A DNA stretch of 64,000 nt. Origin: Dehalococcoides mccartyi. Its GTDB lineage: Bacteria > Chloroflexota > Dehalococcoidia > UBA2979. The notes under the pieces were generated by a model that made no database searches, was not told the DNA's origin, and saw only the letters and a program-made list of their open reading frames with translations. Of the stretch, positions 32,547 to 41,934 are shown in pieces; within the stretch, counting starts at the first letter, position 1; each line of letters begins with the position of its first letter. The translations under genes were made by a program, and so were the position numbers. The stretch lies in assembly GCA_945865925.1 (NCBI GenBank), contig CAMBFG010000001.1:268854-332853 (forward strand). Reading direction: 5' to 3'.

Positions 32547-34091
32547 ATGCAGTCGTCGACCGACCCTGTCCATCTTGCCTGGGGCGTCCTCAAAGAGAAT
32601 CCGAACCGGCTTCCCGATTTCTGGGCAACGGTCTATCGGAACGCGCTTGAAGCCGCCTTCCGGCAGCAAGACGTGAAATCCGGTGTTGGCCTGGCGATCT
32701 TCGCGGCGATCTCGCTCGAGTCGCAGGGACGACCAACGGTGGCCATCACCCATCTCGAAGATGCGCTCGCGATCTTTGGTGGTGACCTACTCGCCCGCGC
32801 CCGTTTGATTGCACGCCGATCGCTCGTAGAGGCACTTAGCAGTGATCACGCCTCCCTTCAGACCCTAGCGCGAGCAAGGCGCGGTATCCGTTCACTCGAT
32901 GCCGAGACTGTGCTGGACATCGATATATACACGGCAGTGATCCGGGCGATCATGCTTCAGCCAGACTGTGTCGAGCGAGGCGAACGAATCACGGCGAGCA
33001 GCAACCCGTCTCCTCCGCCGGGTATGGTGGCCGGGACCAAGCCATGGATCATCGCAGCGATGCATGCATTCGGCATGGCCGAACGATCTGAAATCTGGAT
33101 CACTTCGCTTGGCGCATACGCCGAGGCAACAGGCGATGTGTTCCGCCGCGCGGATGTCGCCGCCCTCGGGTATGCCACACAGACACGGTCTTCGTTCCTA
33201 GAACCCGACGAGGGCGCCCTGGATGCAGCGCCCCGAAACACCATCGCGCGGTGGCGGGTCGAGGTAACTCGGCTGTACCTCAACCTGCTCAAGCGCGACC
33301 GAGATGGGGCGAAGGCCTCGATTGGCGCGCTGCAGAGCCTCGGCGAGCGGATGAACCCGATCTGGCGGGCGGGCATCCCGTGTTACGAGGCGGCGCGCGC
33401 GGCGTGGTTCGAGGATGGTACTGAGGTGGTGTTCCCGTCTCCGCCTGAGTCGGTGTCGGCGATCACGTTGCCGGCAGGCCTCGCCGGGTTGAACGCATCG
33501 AGTCAGGCGGGGAGCCAGGACGACGCAGTGCTATGGCGGCGATGGGCGGACGCGAGCCTGCCGGCGCACATCCAGTCATCGCTCGGCTGGCCGGTATCCA
33601 TCGACCGGCTGATGGGGATGAGCGACATCCGGCTCGGGCGCGTCGAGCGCGCGCGTCAGCGTTTCCAGCGAGCGGCGCGCTGGGCGGAGGCCGGCGGTTA
33701 CACCATCGAGCGGGCGATCGCCCTCCTACAGCTCGCCGAACTGGCGACGCTCGCGGGGCTCCAGCCCACGCGCGAACGCTGGCAGATCCTGCGGCGGCGC
33801 GGTCGTGACGAATTGAGCGCGCTGGGCCTCGACCCCGACCCGCTCGCGTACCAGGTCGCGCGGGCGCTCGCGCTGGGCCGTACCTCGGACTTCTCGCCGA
33901 AGTTGACGCCGCGTGAGGTGGAAGTGCTGTCGCTGTTGGCCCGCGGGCTCACGCACCGCGAAGTCGGCGCCAGCCTCGGGATCTCGTGGCGCACGGCGCA
34001 GGTCCACGCCGCGAGCGCCTACGGGAAGCTCGATGCTTCGACACGCATCGGCGCGATCACGCGGGCGCGGGAACTCGGTCTGATCGCCTAG
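32547..34091 (+). CDS. LuxR-family transcriptional regulator with a large N-terminal helical domain
   Basis: 514 residues. The C-terminal 60 residues are a LuxR/FixJ helix-turn-helix: LTPREVEVLSLLARGLTHREVGASLGIS then HAASAYGKLDASTRIGAI. The preceding 440 residues are helical and tetratricopeptide-like, with no receiver and no P-loop, so this is not a canonical MalT-type ATPase. The first 300 codons are noticeably less GC-rich than the surroundings, compatible with faster divergence or acquired sequence. No strong ribosome-binding site precedes the ATG. It converges with the eIF1-like gene. Confidence 0.8.
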   Translation: MQSSTDPVHLAWGVLKENPNRLPDFWATVYRNALEAAFRQQDVKSGVGLAIFAAISLESQGRPTVAITHLEDALAIFGGDLLARARLIARRSLVEALSSDHASLQTLARARRGIRSLDAETVLDIDIYTAVIRAIMLQPDCVERGERITASSNPSPPPGMVAGTKPWIIAAMHAFGMAERSEIWITSLGAYAEATGDVFRRADVAALGYATQTRSSFLEPDEGALDAAPRNTIARWRVEVTRLYLNLLKRDRDGAKASIGALQSLGERMNPIWRAGIPCYEAARAAWFEDGTEVVFPSPPESVSAITLPAGLAGLNASSQAGSQDDAVLWRRWADASLPAHIQSSLGWPVSIDRLMGMSDIRLGRVERARQRFQRAARWAEAGGYTIERAIALLQLAELATLAGLQPTRERWQILRRRGRDELSALGLDPDPLAYQVARALALGRTSDFSPKLTPREVEVLSLLARGLTHREVGASLGISWRTAQVHAASAYGKLDASTRIGAITRARELGLIA

Positions 34092-34100
34092 GCATCGAGG

Positions 34101-34466
34101 TCAACCGCCAGCGATCTTCACGCGGTGGCCGAGGGCGGTCAGCTTCGCCTCGATCTTCTCGCGGTGGTCGCCTTGGATCTCGAGGGTGGCACCCTCGCGC
34201 GTGCCGCCGGCCCCGCAGTGCTGCTTCAGCACCTTCAGCAACGCCTCCAGGTCGCGTTCGTTGTTGGGCAGTCCCGCGACGATGGTGACCGTCTTGCCGC
34301 CTCGACCCTTCGTCTCGCGCAGCAGGCGGACGAAGCCGTCGGCAGGGAGCGGTGGCCGAGCCGCCGGACGTGCAGTCGGGCGGGGCGCACGCGAGGGCTT
34401 CGCGGCGACGCGACCGGCCTCGGAGCCGTCGGTGGAATAGACGAGGCGGGAGTTGGGGTCAGGCAC
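34101..34466 (-). CDS. SUI1/eIF1-family translation factor (YciH-like)
   Basis: 121 residues. A basic Pro/Ala-rich N-terminal 45 residues precedes the SUI1 domain: VRLLRETKGRGGKTVTIVAGLP, LLKVLKQHCGAGGTREGATLEIQGDH and the final ALGHRVKIAGG. Bacterial members associate with the small ribosomal subunit and can influence initiation fidelity, though their role is poorly defined. The GTG start has AGGAGG at 7 nt, so expression is probably good. Confidence 0.88.
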   Translation of the reverse strand: MPDPNSRLVYSTDGSEAGRVAAKPSRAPRPTARPAARPPLPADGFVRLLRETKGRGGKTVTIVAGLPNNERDLEALLKVLKQHCGAGGTREGATLEIQGDHREKIEAKLTALGHRVKIAGG

Positions 34467-34565
34467 TCGGCACCCTCCTGCGGCACAATCGTAGCGGGCG
34501 AATCACTTGAGGTTCGCGGGCGTGATTCCCTGCTATCGTCCGGCGATTCGAGTTCGGAGTTGCAC

Positions 34566-36512
34566 GTGACCCAAGCCGACGCCTACCTCCCCATCACCGC
34601 CAGCGACGAGGAACTGCGGACGGCACTGGAGACGGCGCACGTGCCGTCGCTGATGAACGCGCTGGTACACCTCAGCGGGGACATCGGCCACATCCGAGGC
34701 GACATCAAGCCGATCGCAGCGCTGTTCCAGGACCCACAGGGCGGCATCCCGCCGGCCGATCAGGCACGCGCCCGCGCGATCGCCCTCGACGTCCTCCGCG
34801 CGTACCGCGACGGGGGTAGCCGCCTCCCGGCTCGCCCTTCGGACGAGGCGATCGAGGAAATGACGGACTACCTCATTGGCGAGGGTGTGCCGCGCGACTA
34901 CAAGGACTTCCTTCACGCCGAGCTCGGCATGGAGGAGCAAGACCCGTATGCGCATGCCTCGTTCGACGGAATCCCGATGGCAGCGCGGGCAGCGTTCCAC
35001 GTCGTGATCATCGGTGCGGGGATGTCCGGCATCCTCGCGGCGATCCGCCTCGACCAGGAGCACATCCCGTACACGATCATCGAGAAGAACGCCGAGGTCG
35101 GCGGGACGTGGTGGCAGAACCAGTACCCCGGCTGCCGCGTGGACAACCAGAACCACATCTACTCGTACTCGTTCGAGCCGTACGACTGGCCATTCTGGTA
35201 CTCCAACCGTCAGGTGCTGTTCGACTACTTCAACCACTGCGCTGACAAGTACGGCATCCGCGCGAAGATCCGCTTCCACACGACGGTGGACTCGGCGCGG
35301 TTCGATGAGGCCTCGGGCCACTGGACCGTGGCGGTGCGCTCGCAGGGCGGCGCGCCCGAAGAGATCGAGGCGAACGTCGTGATCAGCGCCGTCGGGCAGC
35401 TGAACCGGCCACGATGGCCCTCGATCACGGGCCGCGAGTCATTCGAGGGGGTCGCGTTCCACTCCGGCGAGTGGCGGCACGACATCGACCTGACGGGGAA
35501 GCGGATCGGCGTCGTGGGGACGGGCGCGAGCGCGTTCCAGTTCGTGCCAGAGATCGCTCCGCTGGCGAGCGAGGTGGTGATCTTCCAGCGGACGCCACCG
35601 TGGATGGCGCCGCAGCCGATCTACCGGCAGCCGATCCCGGACGGGAAGCACTGGCTGCTCACGCACGTGCCGTTCTACCGACAGTGGTATCGCTTCTCGC
35701 TGTTCTGGCGGAGCAGCGAGGGCATGCTGAAGTCAGTGACCGTGGACCCCGAATGGGTGGAGGCCGGTTCGGTGAGCGCCGCGAACGAGCGGATGCGCGC
35801 CACGCTCACCTCCTACATCACGCGCACGCTGCAAGACGCACCCGAGGTGCTGGAGCACGCGATCCCGGATTACCCACCCGGCGGGAAGCGGATGGTGGTC
35901 GACGACGGCAACTGGCTGCGCGCCCTGCAGCGCGACAACGTGCGCATCGAGGTTGACCCGATCGCCTCGATCACCCCGACGGGGATCTCGACGGTGAGCG
36001 GCCACACCGAGGCGTTCGACGTCATCATCTACGCGACGGGATTCCAGGCGAGCGCGTTCCTGATGCCAATGGCCGTCTACGGCCTCGGCGGTGTCGAACT
36101 GCACGACCAGTGGGCGGGGACAGCGCGCGCCTACAAGGGCATCAGCATCCCCGGGTACCCGAACCTGTTCACGCTCTACGGGCCGAACACGAACATCGTG
36201 GTCAACGGGAGCACGATCTTCTTCGCGGAGTGCGAGATGCGCTACGTGATGGGCTGCCTCCGCTTACTACTCGCCGAGGGCAAGATCTCGATGGATGTCC
36301 GCCGCGAGGCGCACGACGCCTACAACGAGCGGATCGACCGCGGGAACGCGCTCATGGCGTGGGGCACCTCGGGCGTCACGTCCTGGTACAAGAACGTGGA
36401 CGGCCACGTGACGCAGAACTGGCCGTTCACGCTTCGGGAGTTCTGGACGCAGACCCGCGAGCCAGACCGCGGTGACTACGAATTCGTCGAGCGGCGTGCA
36501 ACAGCGAGGTAG
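34566..36512 (+). CDS. Flavin-containing monooxygenase, Baeyer-Villiger type
   Basis: 648 residues, GTG start with GGAG 6-7 nt upstream. A 130-residue N-terminal extension, seen in a branch of Baeyer-Villiger enzymes, precedes the FAD motif VVIIGAGMSGI. GGTWWQNQYPGCRVD follows, then FEGVAFHSGEW, which fits the FxGxxxHxxxW fingerprint of Baeyer-Villiger monooxygenases, the NADPH motif GVVGTGASAFQ and DVIIYATGF. It would insert an oxygen atom next to a ketone, giving an ester or lactone; the substrate is unknown. It precedes a CaiB pair on the same strand, consistent with ring opening followed by CoA activation. Confidence 0.9.
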   Translation: MTQADAYLPITASDEELRTALETAHVPSLMNALVHLSGDIGHIRGDIKPIAALFQDPQGGIPPADQARARAIALDVLRAYRDGGSRLPARPSDEAIEEMTDYLIGEGVPRDYKDFLHAELGMEEQDPYAHASFDGIPMAARAAFHVVIIGAGMSGILAAIRLDQEHIPYTIIEKNAEVGGTWWQNQYPGCRVDNQNHIYSYSFEPYDWPFWYSNRQVLFDYFNHCADKYGIRAKIRFHTTVDSARFDEASGHWTVAVRSQGGAPEEIEANVVISAVGQLNRPRWPSITGRESFEGVAFHSGEWRHDIDLTGKRIGVVGTGASAFQFVPEIAPLASEVVIFQRTPPWMAPQPIYRQPIPDGKHWLLTHVPFYRQWYRFSLFWRSSEGMLKSVTVDPEWVEAGSVSAANERMRATLTSYITRTLQDAPEVLEHAIPDYPPGGKRMVVDDGNWLRALQRDNVRIEVDPIASITPTGISTVSGHTEAFDVIIYATGFQASAFLMPMAVYGLGGVELHDQWAGTARAYKGISIPGYPNLFTLYGPNTNIVVNGSTIFFAECEMRYVMGCLRLLLAEGKISMDVRREAHDAYNERIDRGNALMAWGTSGVTSWYKNVDGHVTQNWPFTLREFWTQTREPDRGDYEFVERRATAR

Positions 36513-36693
36513 TCGTCCAGCAATGAGGAGCGTCTGGAGCGGGCCTTCAACGGACGGTGAACGTCCATCTGTGCCAGCCTGCGACTCCGAGCACAGGCAA
36601 CATCCGGTTCCTCGCCAGTGACGGCGACGGTCACTACAGTCCGTCGAGCCGGCACCCGCGAGCCCGGTGAGTCAGGAACGAGGGGAACGTGCC

Positions 36694-37923
36694 ATGGAGG
36701 GACCACTGACGGGCACTCGTGTGGTCGATCTGTCGCAGTACATCGCCGGCCCGTATTGCGGCCGGGTCCTCGCCGGGTTTGGCGCAGACGTGATCAAGGT
36801 CGAGCCACCGGATGGCGACCCCGTCCGGCGGTGGGGGCCGTTCACCGACGCCACCCCGAATCCCGAGACTGGCGCCCTCCACCTGTACCTCAATCAGGGG
36901 AAGCGCTCAGTCACCCTCGACCTCCACACTGAGGACGGGTGCGCCGTGTTGCGTGAGTTGCTCGCGACGGCCGATGTGCTGATCGAGAGCGACCGCCCAG
37001 GTGCGCTTGCCGACCTCGGTTTCGGCTACGACCAACTGAAGGAAGAGTTCCCCGCGCTGCTCTACGTCTCGGTGACGCCGTTCGGGCAGACCGGGCCGTA
37101 CGCGCAGTACCACGCGTGGGAGATCACCACGTATGCACTCAGCGGGTTGATGTACATCACCGGCGAGCCGGACCGGGAACCGCTGAAGAACGGCGGCTAC
37201 CTCGGACAGTACGGCGCTGGCCAGAACGCCTACATCGCGACGCTGGCGGGACTCTGGGAGCGCGCGGCGTCCGGCCTCGGCCAGCACGTCGATGTCTCGG
37301 TGTTCGAGCACGCGACGTCACTCCTGGAGATGACCGACATGGCGTACATCTACGCAGGTCAGGTGTATCCGCGCACCGGCAACGGATCCCGAGCTGCCTG
37401 GGGCATCTACCCCTGCGCAGACGGCTTCGTGGGTGTGGTGTCCGGGCCGCTTCGTCGCTGGGCGAACGTCGCGACGCTGATGGAGGAGCCGATCCTCAGC
37501 GACAGCCGCTACCAGCAGGCCAATTCCCAGAGCGAGCTCCGCGACGAAATCGACGCGCTCATGCTGCCGTGGCTGATCACGCACGACAAGGAAGAGATCT
37601 ATCAGCGCGCGCAGGCGCTGGGTCTGCCGTTTGGGTATGTCGCCACCCCTGCGGACCTCTTCAAGAATGAGCAACTCGAGTACCGCGAGTTCTTCCACAC
37701 GGTGGATCATCCCGTCGCCGGAACACTCCGCTACCCCTCCGTCGCAGCGCACTTCTCGGATGGCCTCTGGGAGTCCCATCGTGCGCCGCTTCTCGGTGAA
37801 CACACGGACGAGGTTGTCGAGTCACTCGGCCACGATGCCGCCTCGCGCGCTCGACTCTCCGCAGCAGGCGCGTTCGGTGGTGCGCCCTCAGACGCCGGTG
37901 TCCGGAAGGGCGGAACCCGATGA
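36694..37923 (+). CDS. CaiB/BaiF CoA-transferase, first of an overlapping pair
   Basis: 409 residues from the ATG with GAGGGGA about 7 nt upstream. VVDLSQYIAGPYCGRVLAGF, VKVEPPDGDPVRRWGP and VSVTPFGQTGPYA are family blocks; GLGQHVDVSVFEHA keeps the Asp nucleophile. RAAWGIYPCADGFVGV matches the same stretch in the first half of the fused protein at 19840. It overlaps the next CaiB gene by ATGA, so a heterodimer is likely. Confidence 0.9.
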   Translation: MEGPLTGTRVVDLSQYIAGPYCGRVLAGFGADVIKVEPPDGDPVRRWGPFTDATPNPETGALHLYLNQGKRSVTLDLHTEDGCAVLRELLATADVLIESDRPGALADLGFGYDQLKEEFPALLYVSVTPFGQTGPYAQYHAWEITTYALSGLMYITGEPDREPLKNGGYLGQYGAGQNAYIATLAGLWERAASGLGQHVDVSVFEHATSLLEMTDMAYIYAGQVYPRTGNGSRAAWGIYPCADGFVGVVSGPLRRWANVATLMEEPILSDSRYQQANSQSELRDEIDALMLPWLITHDKEEIYQRAQALGLPFGYVATPADLFKNEQLEYREFFHTVDHPVAGTLRYPSVAAHFSDGLWESHRAPLLGEHTDEVVESLGHDAASRARLSAAGAFGGAPSDAGVRKGGTR

Positions 37924-39248
37924 CCACAGGACAAGCGCTGCCACTCCGGCCAGGCCAGCAGGGCCCGCTGACCGGGCTTGTCGTGCTCGACTGCTCGATG
38001 GTCTGGGCCGGGCCGTACTGCACCAAACTGCTGGGCGACCTCGGCGCCACGATCATCAAGATCGAGGCGAACCGCCAACTCGACTCCATCCGAGGATCGG
38101 CGATTCCGCCGCCGTCGTCCTCCCCGCTCAGCCTCTATGCGGGCAACGATCCCGGGATCGACCCGTGGAACCGCAACGGCTACTTCAACAAGTACAACCG
38201 GAACAAACTCGGCGTCTGCATGAACATCCTCATGCCCGAGGGGCGTGCCGTCTTCATGGAACTTGCCGCGATCGCCGATGTCGTCGTGGAGAACTTCGGT
38301 GGCGGCGTCTTCGAGCGCATGGGCTACGGCTACGACGTCATCCGCGGTGTGAACGAGGATGTGATTTTCGTCTCCATGCCTCCGTCCGGGAACGGTGGAC
38401 CGGAGGCGAAATACGTCGGCTACGGCGTCGCCATCGAGCAACTCGGAGGGATCGTCGCCCGCACCGGCTACCTCGGCGATGACACGCCCATGAAGACGGG
38501 CATCAACTACGGCGACCCCATCGCGGGGATGCACACCGCGAGTTACATCATGACCGCCCTCATGCACCGCCGGAAGTCGGGGCGCGGCCAGTACATCGAC
38601 CTCTCCCAGCGCGAGGCAACGATCAACTGGACCGGCGAGTCGGTCCTCGCTTACCAAATGACCGGACAAGATCCCGAATGGATCGGGAACCGCGATGCCT
38701 ACATGGCCCCCTCGGGTACCTACCGTTGCGCGGGCGACGACGCATGGATCGCGCTCGCGGTTGGCTCCGACGCGGAGTGGCGCGGCCTGTGTACCGCCCT
38801 CGCGCGGGCCGATCTGCTCACGCAGTATCCGACGCACGATCTGCGTGCAGAGCATCACGACGCCATCGATGCCGCGATCAGCGCCTGGACGGCCCCACGC
38901 GACGCGGACGAGGCGATGACGACGCTTCAGCAGCACGGCGTCGCCGCAGGCGTCTGTGCAGACAACCGGCGAGTCGTCAACGACCCACACCTGAACGCGC
39001 GGGGCTTCTGGCCAGAGGTGCAGCATTCCTCCGTCGGCCCTCACATCATCGCTGGTGAGGCATGGAACTACAGCCGCACTCCGGCCGCCATCTACGCGGC
39101 GGCGCCCGCATTGGGCGAGCACACGGAGTACGTGCTGCGGGAAGTCCTCGGCAAGAGCGACGAGGAGATTGCCGGGCTCCACGCGGCCGGCGTCATCGAG
39201 AACACACCCGAGGTCATCCTGGAACAGCGCGCCCGAGCGCAGGCGTAG
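37920..39248 (+). CDS. CaiB/BaiF CoA-transferase, second of an overlapping pair
   Basis: 442 residues. LDCSMVWAGPYCTKLLGDLG, YFNKYNRNKLGVC and TGINYGDPIAGM are shared with the second half of the fused protein at 19840, but here GRGQYIDLSQREATIN retains the catalytic Asp that the fused protein has lost. Translationally coupled to the upstream CaiB through a 4-nt overlap. Confidence 0.9.
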   Translation: MTTGQALPLRPGQQGPLTGLVVLDCSMVWAGPYCTKLLGDLGATIIKIEANRQLDSIRGSAIPPPSSSPLSLYAGNDPGIDPWNRNGYFNKYNRNKLGVCMNILMPEGRAVFMELAAIADVVVENFGGGVFERMGYGYDVIRGVNEDVIFVSMPPSGNGGPEAKYVGYGVAIEQLGGIVARTGYLGDDTPMKTGINYGDPIAGMHTASYIMTALMHRRKSGRGQYIDLSQREATINWTGESVLAYQMTGQDPEWIGNRDAYMAPSGTYRCAGDDAWIALAVGSDAEWRGLCTALARADLLTQYPTHDLRAEHHDAIDAAISAWTAPRDADEAMTTLQQHGVAAGVCADNRRVVNDPHLNARGFWPEVQHSSVGPHIIAGEAWNYSRTPAAIYAAAPALGEHTEYVLREVLGKSDEEIAGLHAAGVIENTPEVILEQRARAQA

Positions 39249-39520
39249 CCCTCGCTCCAGAATCCAGCGACGCGTTTCCGAGCGTCCGCGAGTAGGAGCG
39301 CAGGTTCTCCGCGCGATGAACCGTCGCATCCACAGAAGCCCGCCGCTGCATCTCGGTTGATCTGGTAACGCGAGCCGGTAGTGCTCTGGTTCACATATCA
39401 GGATGTAGGCCGAGGCACCCATCGCCACGCCATACAACGAATACAATCCGCCCGCCGGGAGGCCTTCACCCTCGCGACGCAGACGGATCCACGTCAGTCA
39501 TGAACCCTGGAGCGCACGAC

Positions 39521-40432
39521 ATGGCCATCAAGCACCTGGACGGGAAAGTCGCAGTCGTCACGGGCGGTGCGGGAGGTATGGGAAGTTGGATCTCCCGCAT
39601 TTTCGCGGAGCAAGGCGCGAAAGTGGTCGTGGCGGACACGGGCGCGGACGTCGAGGGGCGGCTGGGCGTGGACCCCACTCGCGTCGACGCGGTCGTGAAG
39701 GAGATTCGCGACAAGGGCGGCGAAGCCGTCTCACACATTGGTGACATCGCCGACCTGGCCGTGGCCGAGGACCTGCTTCGCCTGACCCTCGACACCTACG
39801 GGACGATGGACATCCTCGTCTGCGCCCAGGGCATCCTGCGCGAGCGGATGATCTTCAACATGACCGAGGACGACTGGGACGGCGTCATCCGCGCCCACCT
39901 GCGGGGCTGCTTCGCGGTGACGAAGTACGCGGCGATCCACTGGCGTTCCACTCGACAGGGCGGACGAGCGATCTACTTCACGTCCGTCGCAGGCGTCCGC
40001 GGTTCGGCGGGGCAGCCGAACTACTCGGCGGCGCAGCAGGGCAAGGTCGGGCTGATGCTGGCCGTCGCGAAGGAACTCGGGCGCTACGGCGTCACCGCAA
40101 ACTGCATTTCACCGCTCGCGTCAACACGTATGACCGACCGCGGGCGGGCAGTCGATGCGGGCCAGGCGCCGAGCCTGACTGCCGATGGAACCCCCGGCGA
40201 CCCCAAGAATGTCGTGCCGGCCATCGTCTACCTCGCCTCCGACGAGGGCCGCGAGATCACCGGACGCGTGGTGGGCGCGACGGGACACAAGATCACGATC
40301 TGGCGAGAGCCCGCGTGGACACGGACGCTCTACAACGAAGAGCCCTACTGGGATATCGACACGCTCTTCGAGCTCATGCCAGAGACGCTGGGTGCCGGCG
40401 GCTTCTCGATGGCGCCGCCCCAGAGCCCGTAG
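39521..40432 (+). CDS. Unusual SDR oxidoreductase, copy 3 (type A)
   Basis: 303 residues from the ATG at 39521, chosen because GGAG lies 8 nt upstream and paralogues start at the same place; an ATG at 39500 would add seven residues. TGGAGGMG cofactor motif, CAQGILRERMIFNM replacing the NNAG region, NYSAAQQGKVG at the active site with Gln for Lys. The tail WREPAW then WDIDTLFELMPETLG matches copy 1 best. It opens the second tandem SDR pair. Confidence 0.87.
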   Translation: MAIKHLDGKVAVVTGGAGGMGSWISRIFAEQGAKVVVADTGADVEGRLGVDPTRVDAVVKEIRDKGGEAVSHIGDIADLAVAEDLLRLTLDTYGTMDILVCAQGILRERMIFNMTEDDWDGVIRAHLRGCFAVTKYAAIHWRSTRQGGRAIYFTSVAGVRGSAGQPNYSAAQQGKVGLMLAVAKELGRYGVTANCISPLASTRMTDRGRAVDAGQAPSLTADGTPGDPKNVVPAIVYLASDEGREITGRVVGATGHKITIWREPAWTRTLYNEEPYWDIDTLFELMPETLGAGGFSMAPPQSP

Positions 40433-40477
40433 CCAACACCGGTCGATCCTCAGCATCGCGGACGGACGGAGCACAAC

Positions 40478-41419
40478 ATGGCAACGAAGCATCTTGAAGG
40501 TCGGGTCGCGATCGTCACCGGTGGTGCAGGCGGCATGGGCAGTCATGTCAGCCGCGTGTTCGCCGAGCAGGGCGCCAAGGTCGTCGTCGCAGACACGGGG
40601 GCAGACGTCGAGGGCCGAATGGGCGTCGACCCGTCGCGCGTGGACGCAGTGGTGGACGACATCCGCAAGGCGGGTGGCGAGGCGGTCGCCTACATCGGCG
40701 ACATCGCCGACATGCAGACGGCCGAGGGGTTGATCGCGGCCGCACTCGAGAACTTCGGCACCCTCGACATCGTCGTCGCGGCTCACGGCATCCTGCGCGA
40801 GCGAATGATTTTCAACATGTCGGAGGATGACTGGGACGGCGTCATCCGCGCCCACCTGCGGGGCTGTTTCGCCGTGACGAAGTTCGCCTCGATCCTGTGG
40901 CGCACGCAGCGCAACGGCGGCCGCATGATCTACTTCACCTCCGACGCCGGGATCAGCGGCGGGCCGGGCCAGTCGAACTATTCCGCGGCGCAGGCCGGCA
41001 AGATCGGGCTGATGCGTTCGAACGCTCGCGCGCTGGAGCGCTATGGCGTCACTTCGAACGTCATCGCGCCGCTCGCGTCCACCCGCATGACCGACCGTGG
41101 GCGTGGCGTCGAGCCGGGCGCGGAGGGCCCGCCCAGCGCCAACGCTGCGGGCAAACCGATGGACCCGAAGAACGTCGCGCCACTGCTCGTCTGGCTCGCC
41201 TCGGAAGAGGGTGGGGCCGCGAACGGCAAGATCTTCGGGGTCAGTGGCCACCGGATCAGCCTGTACGAAGACCCGGTACAGGAGCGCTACCTGCACAGCA
41301 AAGACCCGTACTTCGACATCGACAAGCTCTTCGAGCTCTGGCCAACGACGCTGGGACTACAGGACTACCCGATGCCCGAGATCGCGGGAATCCAGCGTCA
41401 ACAGGAACCAACCACTTAG
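40478..41419 (+). CDS. Unusual SDR oxidoreductase, copy 4 (type B)
   Basis: 313 residues. TGGAGGMG, AAHGILRERMIFNM and NYSAAQAGKIG (Gln at the Lys position). The tail LYEDPVQERY then FDIDKLFELWPTTLG matches copy 2 best. It lies 45 nt after copy 3 and 57 nt before the F420-type reductase gene, in a probable single transcript. Confidence 0.87.
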   Translation: MATKHLEGRVAIVTGGAGGMGSHVSRVFAEQGAKVVVADTGADVEGRMGVDPSRVDAVVDDIRKAGGEAVAYIGDIADMQTAEGLIAAALENFGTLDIVVAAHGILRERMIFNMSEDDWDGVIRAHLRGCFAVTKFASILWRTQRNGGRMIYFTSDAGISGGPGQSNYSAAQAGKIGLMRSNARALERYGVTSNVIAPLASTRMTDRGRGVEPGAEGPPSANAAGKPMDPKNVAPLLVWLASEEGGAANGKIFGVSGHRISLYEDPVQERYLHSKDPYFDIDKLFELWPTTLGLQDYPMPEIAGIQRQQEPTT

Positions 41420-41476
41420 CCTGTCGATGCGGGACAGGGCGGGGCTCCCACCGCGATATCGAGAAAGGGACCGCCA

Positions 41477-41893
41477 ATGACGAGTCCGAACGATCGGAAC
41501 GCCCGAATTATCGACGAGTTCCGGAACAACAACGGCAAGGTCGGCGGACCCTTCCAGGGCATGCCGATGCTCCTCCTGCACACCACTGGCGCGAAGAGTG
41601 GCATCGAGCGCGTCAACCCCGTCGCTTACCAGCACATCGATGACCGAACCTGGGCGGTCTTCGCGTCGAAAGGTGGTGCACCCACCAACCCGGACTGGTA
41701 CCACAACCTGCTCGCGCATCCGGACGTCACTGTTGAGGTAGGCGTCGAGACAATGCCGGCCCGGGCACGTGTCGCGACAGGCGACGAGCGCGAGCGCATC
41801 TGGTCGAAGCAGAAGAAGAACGTCCCGACGTTCGCGGACTACGAGGTGAAGACTGACCGCGAGATTCCGGTCGTCGTCATCGAACCTCGCTGA
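41477..41893 (+). CDS. Deazaflavin (F420)-dependent nitroreductase-family protein
   Basis: 138 residues, split beta-barrel of the Ddn family. MLLLHTTGAKSGIERVNPVAY is the conserved N-terminal block and FASKGGAPTNPDWYHNLLAHPDVTVEVG the F420-binding block. Family members reduce enones, quinones or nitro compounds with reduced F420, or bind other flavins. AAGGGA precedes the ATG. It closes the catabolic island, downstream of the SDR pair. Confidence 0.9.
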   Translation: MTSPNDRNARIIDEFRNNNGKVGGPFQGMPMLLLHTTGAKSGIERVNPVAYQHIDDRTWAVFASKGGAPTNPDWYHNLLAHPDVTVEVGVETMPARARVATGDERERIWSKQKKNVPTFADYEVKTDREIPVVVIEPR

Positions 41894-41934
41894 TGTCCGG
41901 TACTGAGCCGGCTCGGTAGCGCCGAGCGCCCGTC

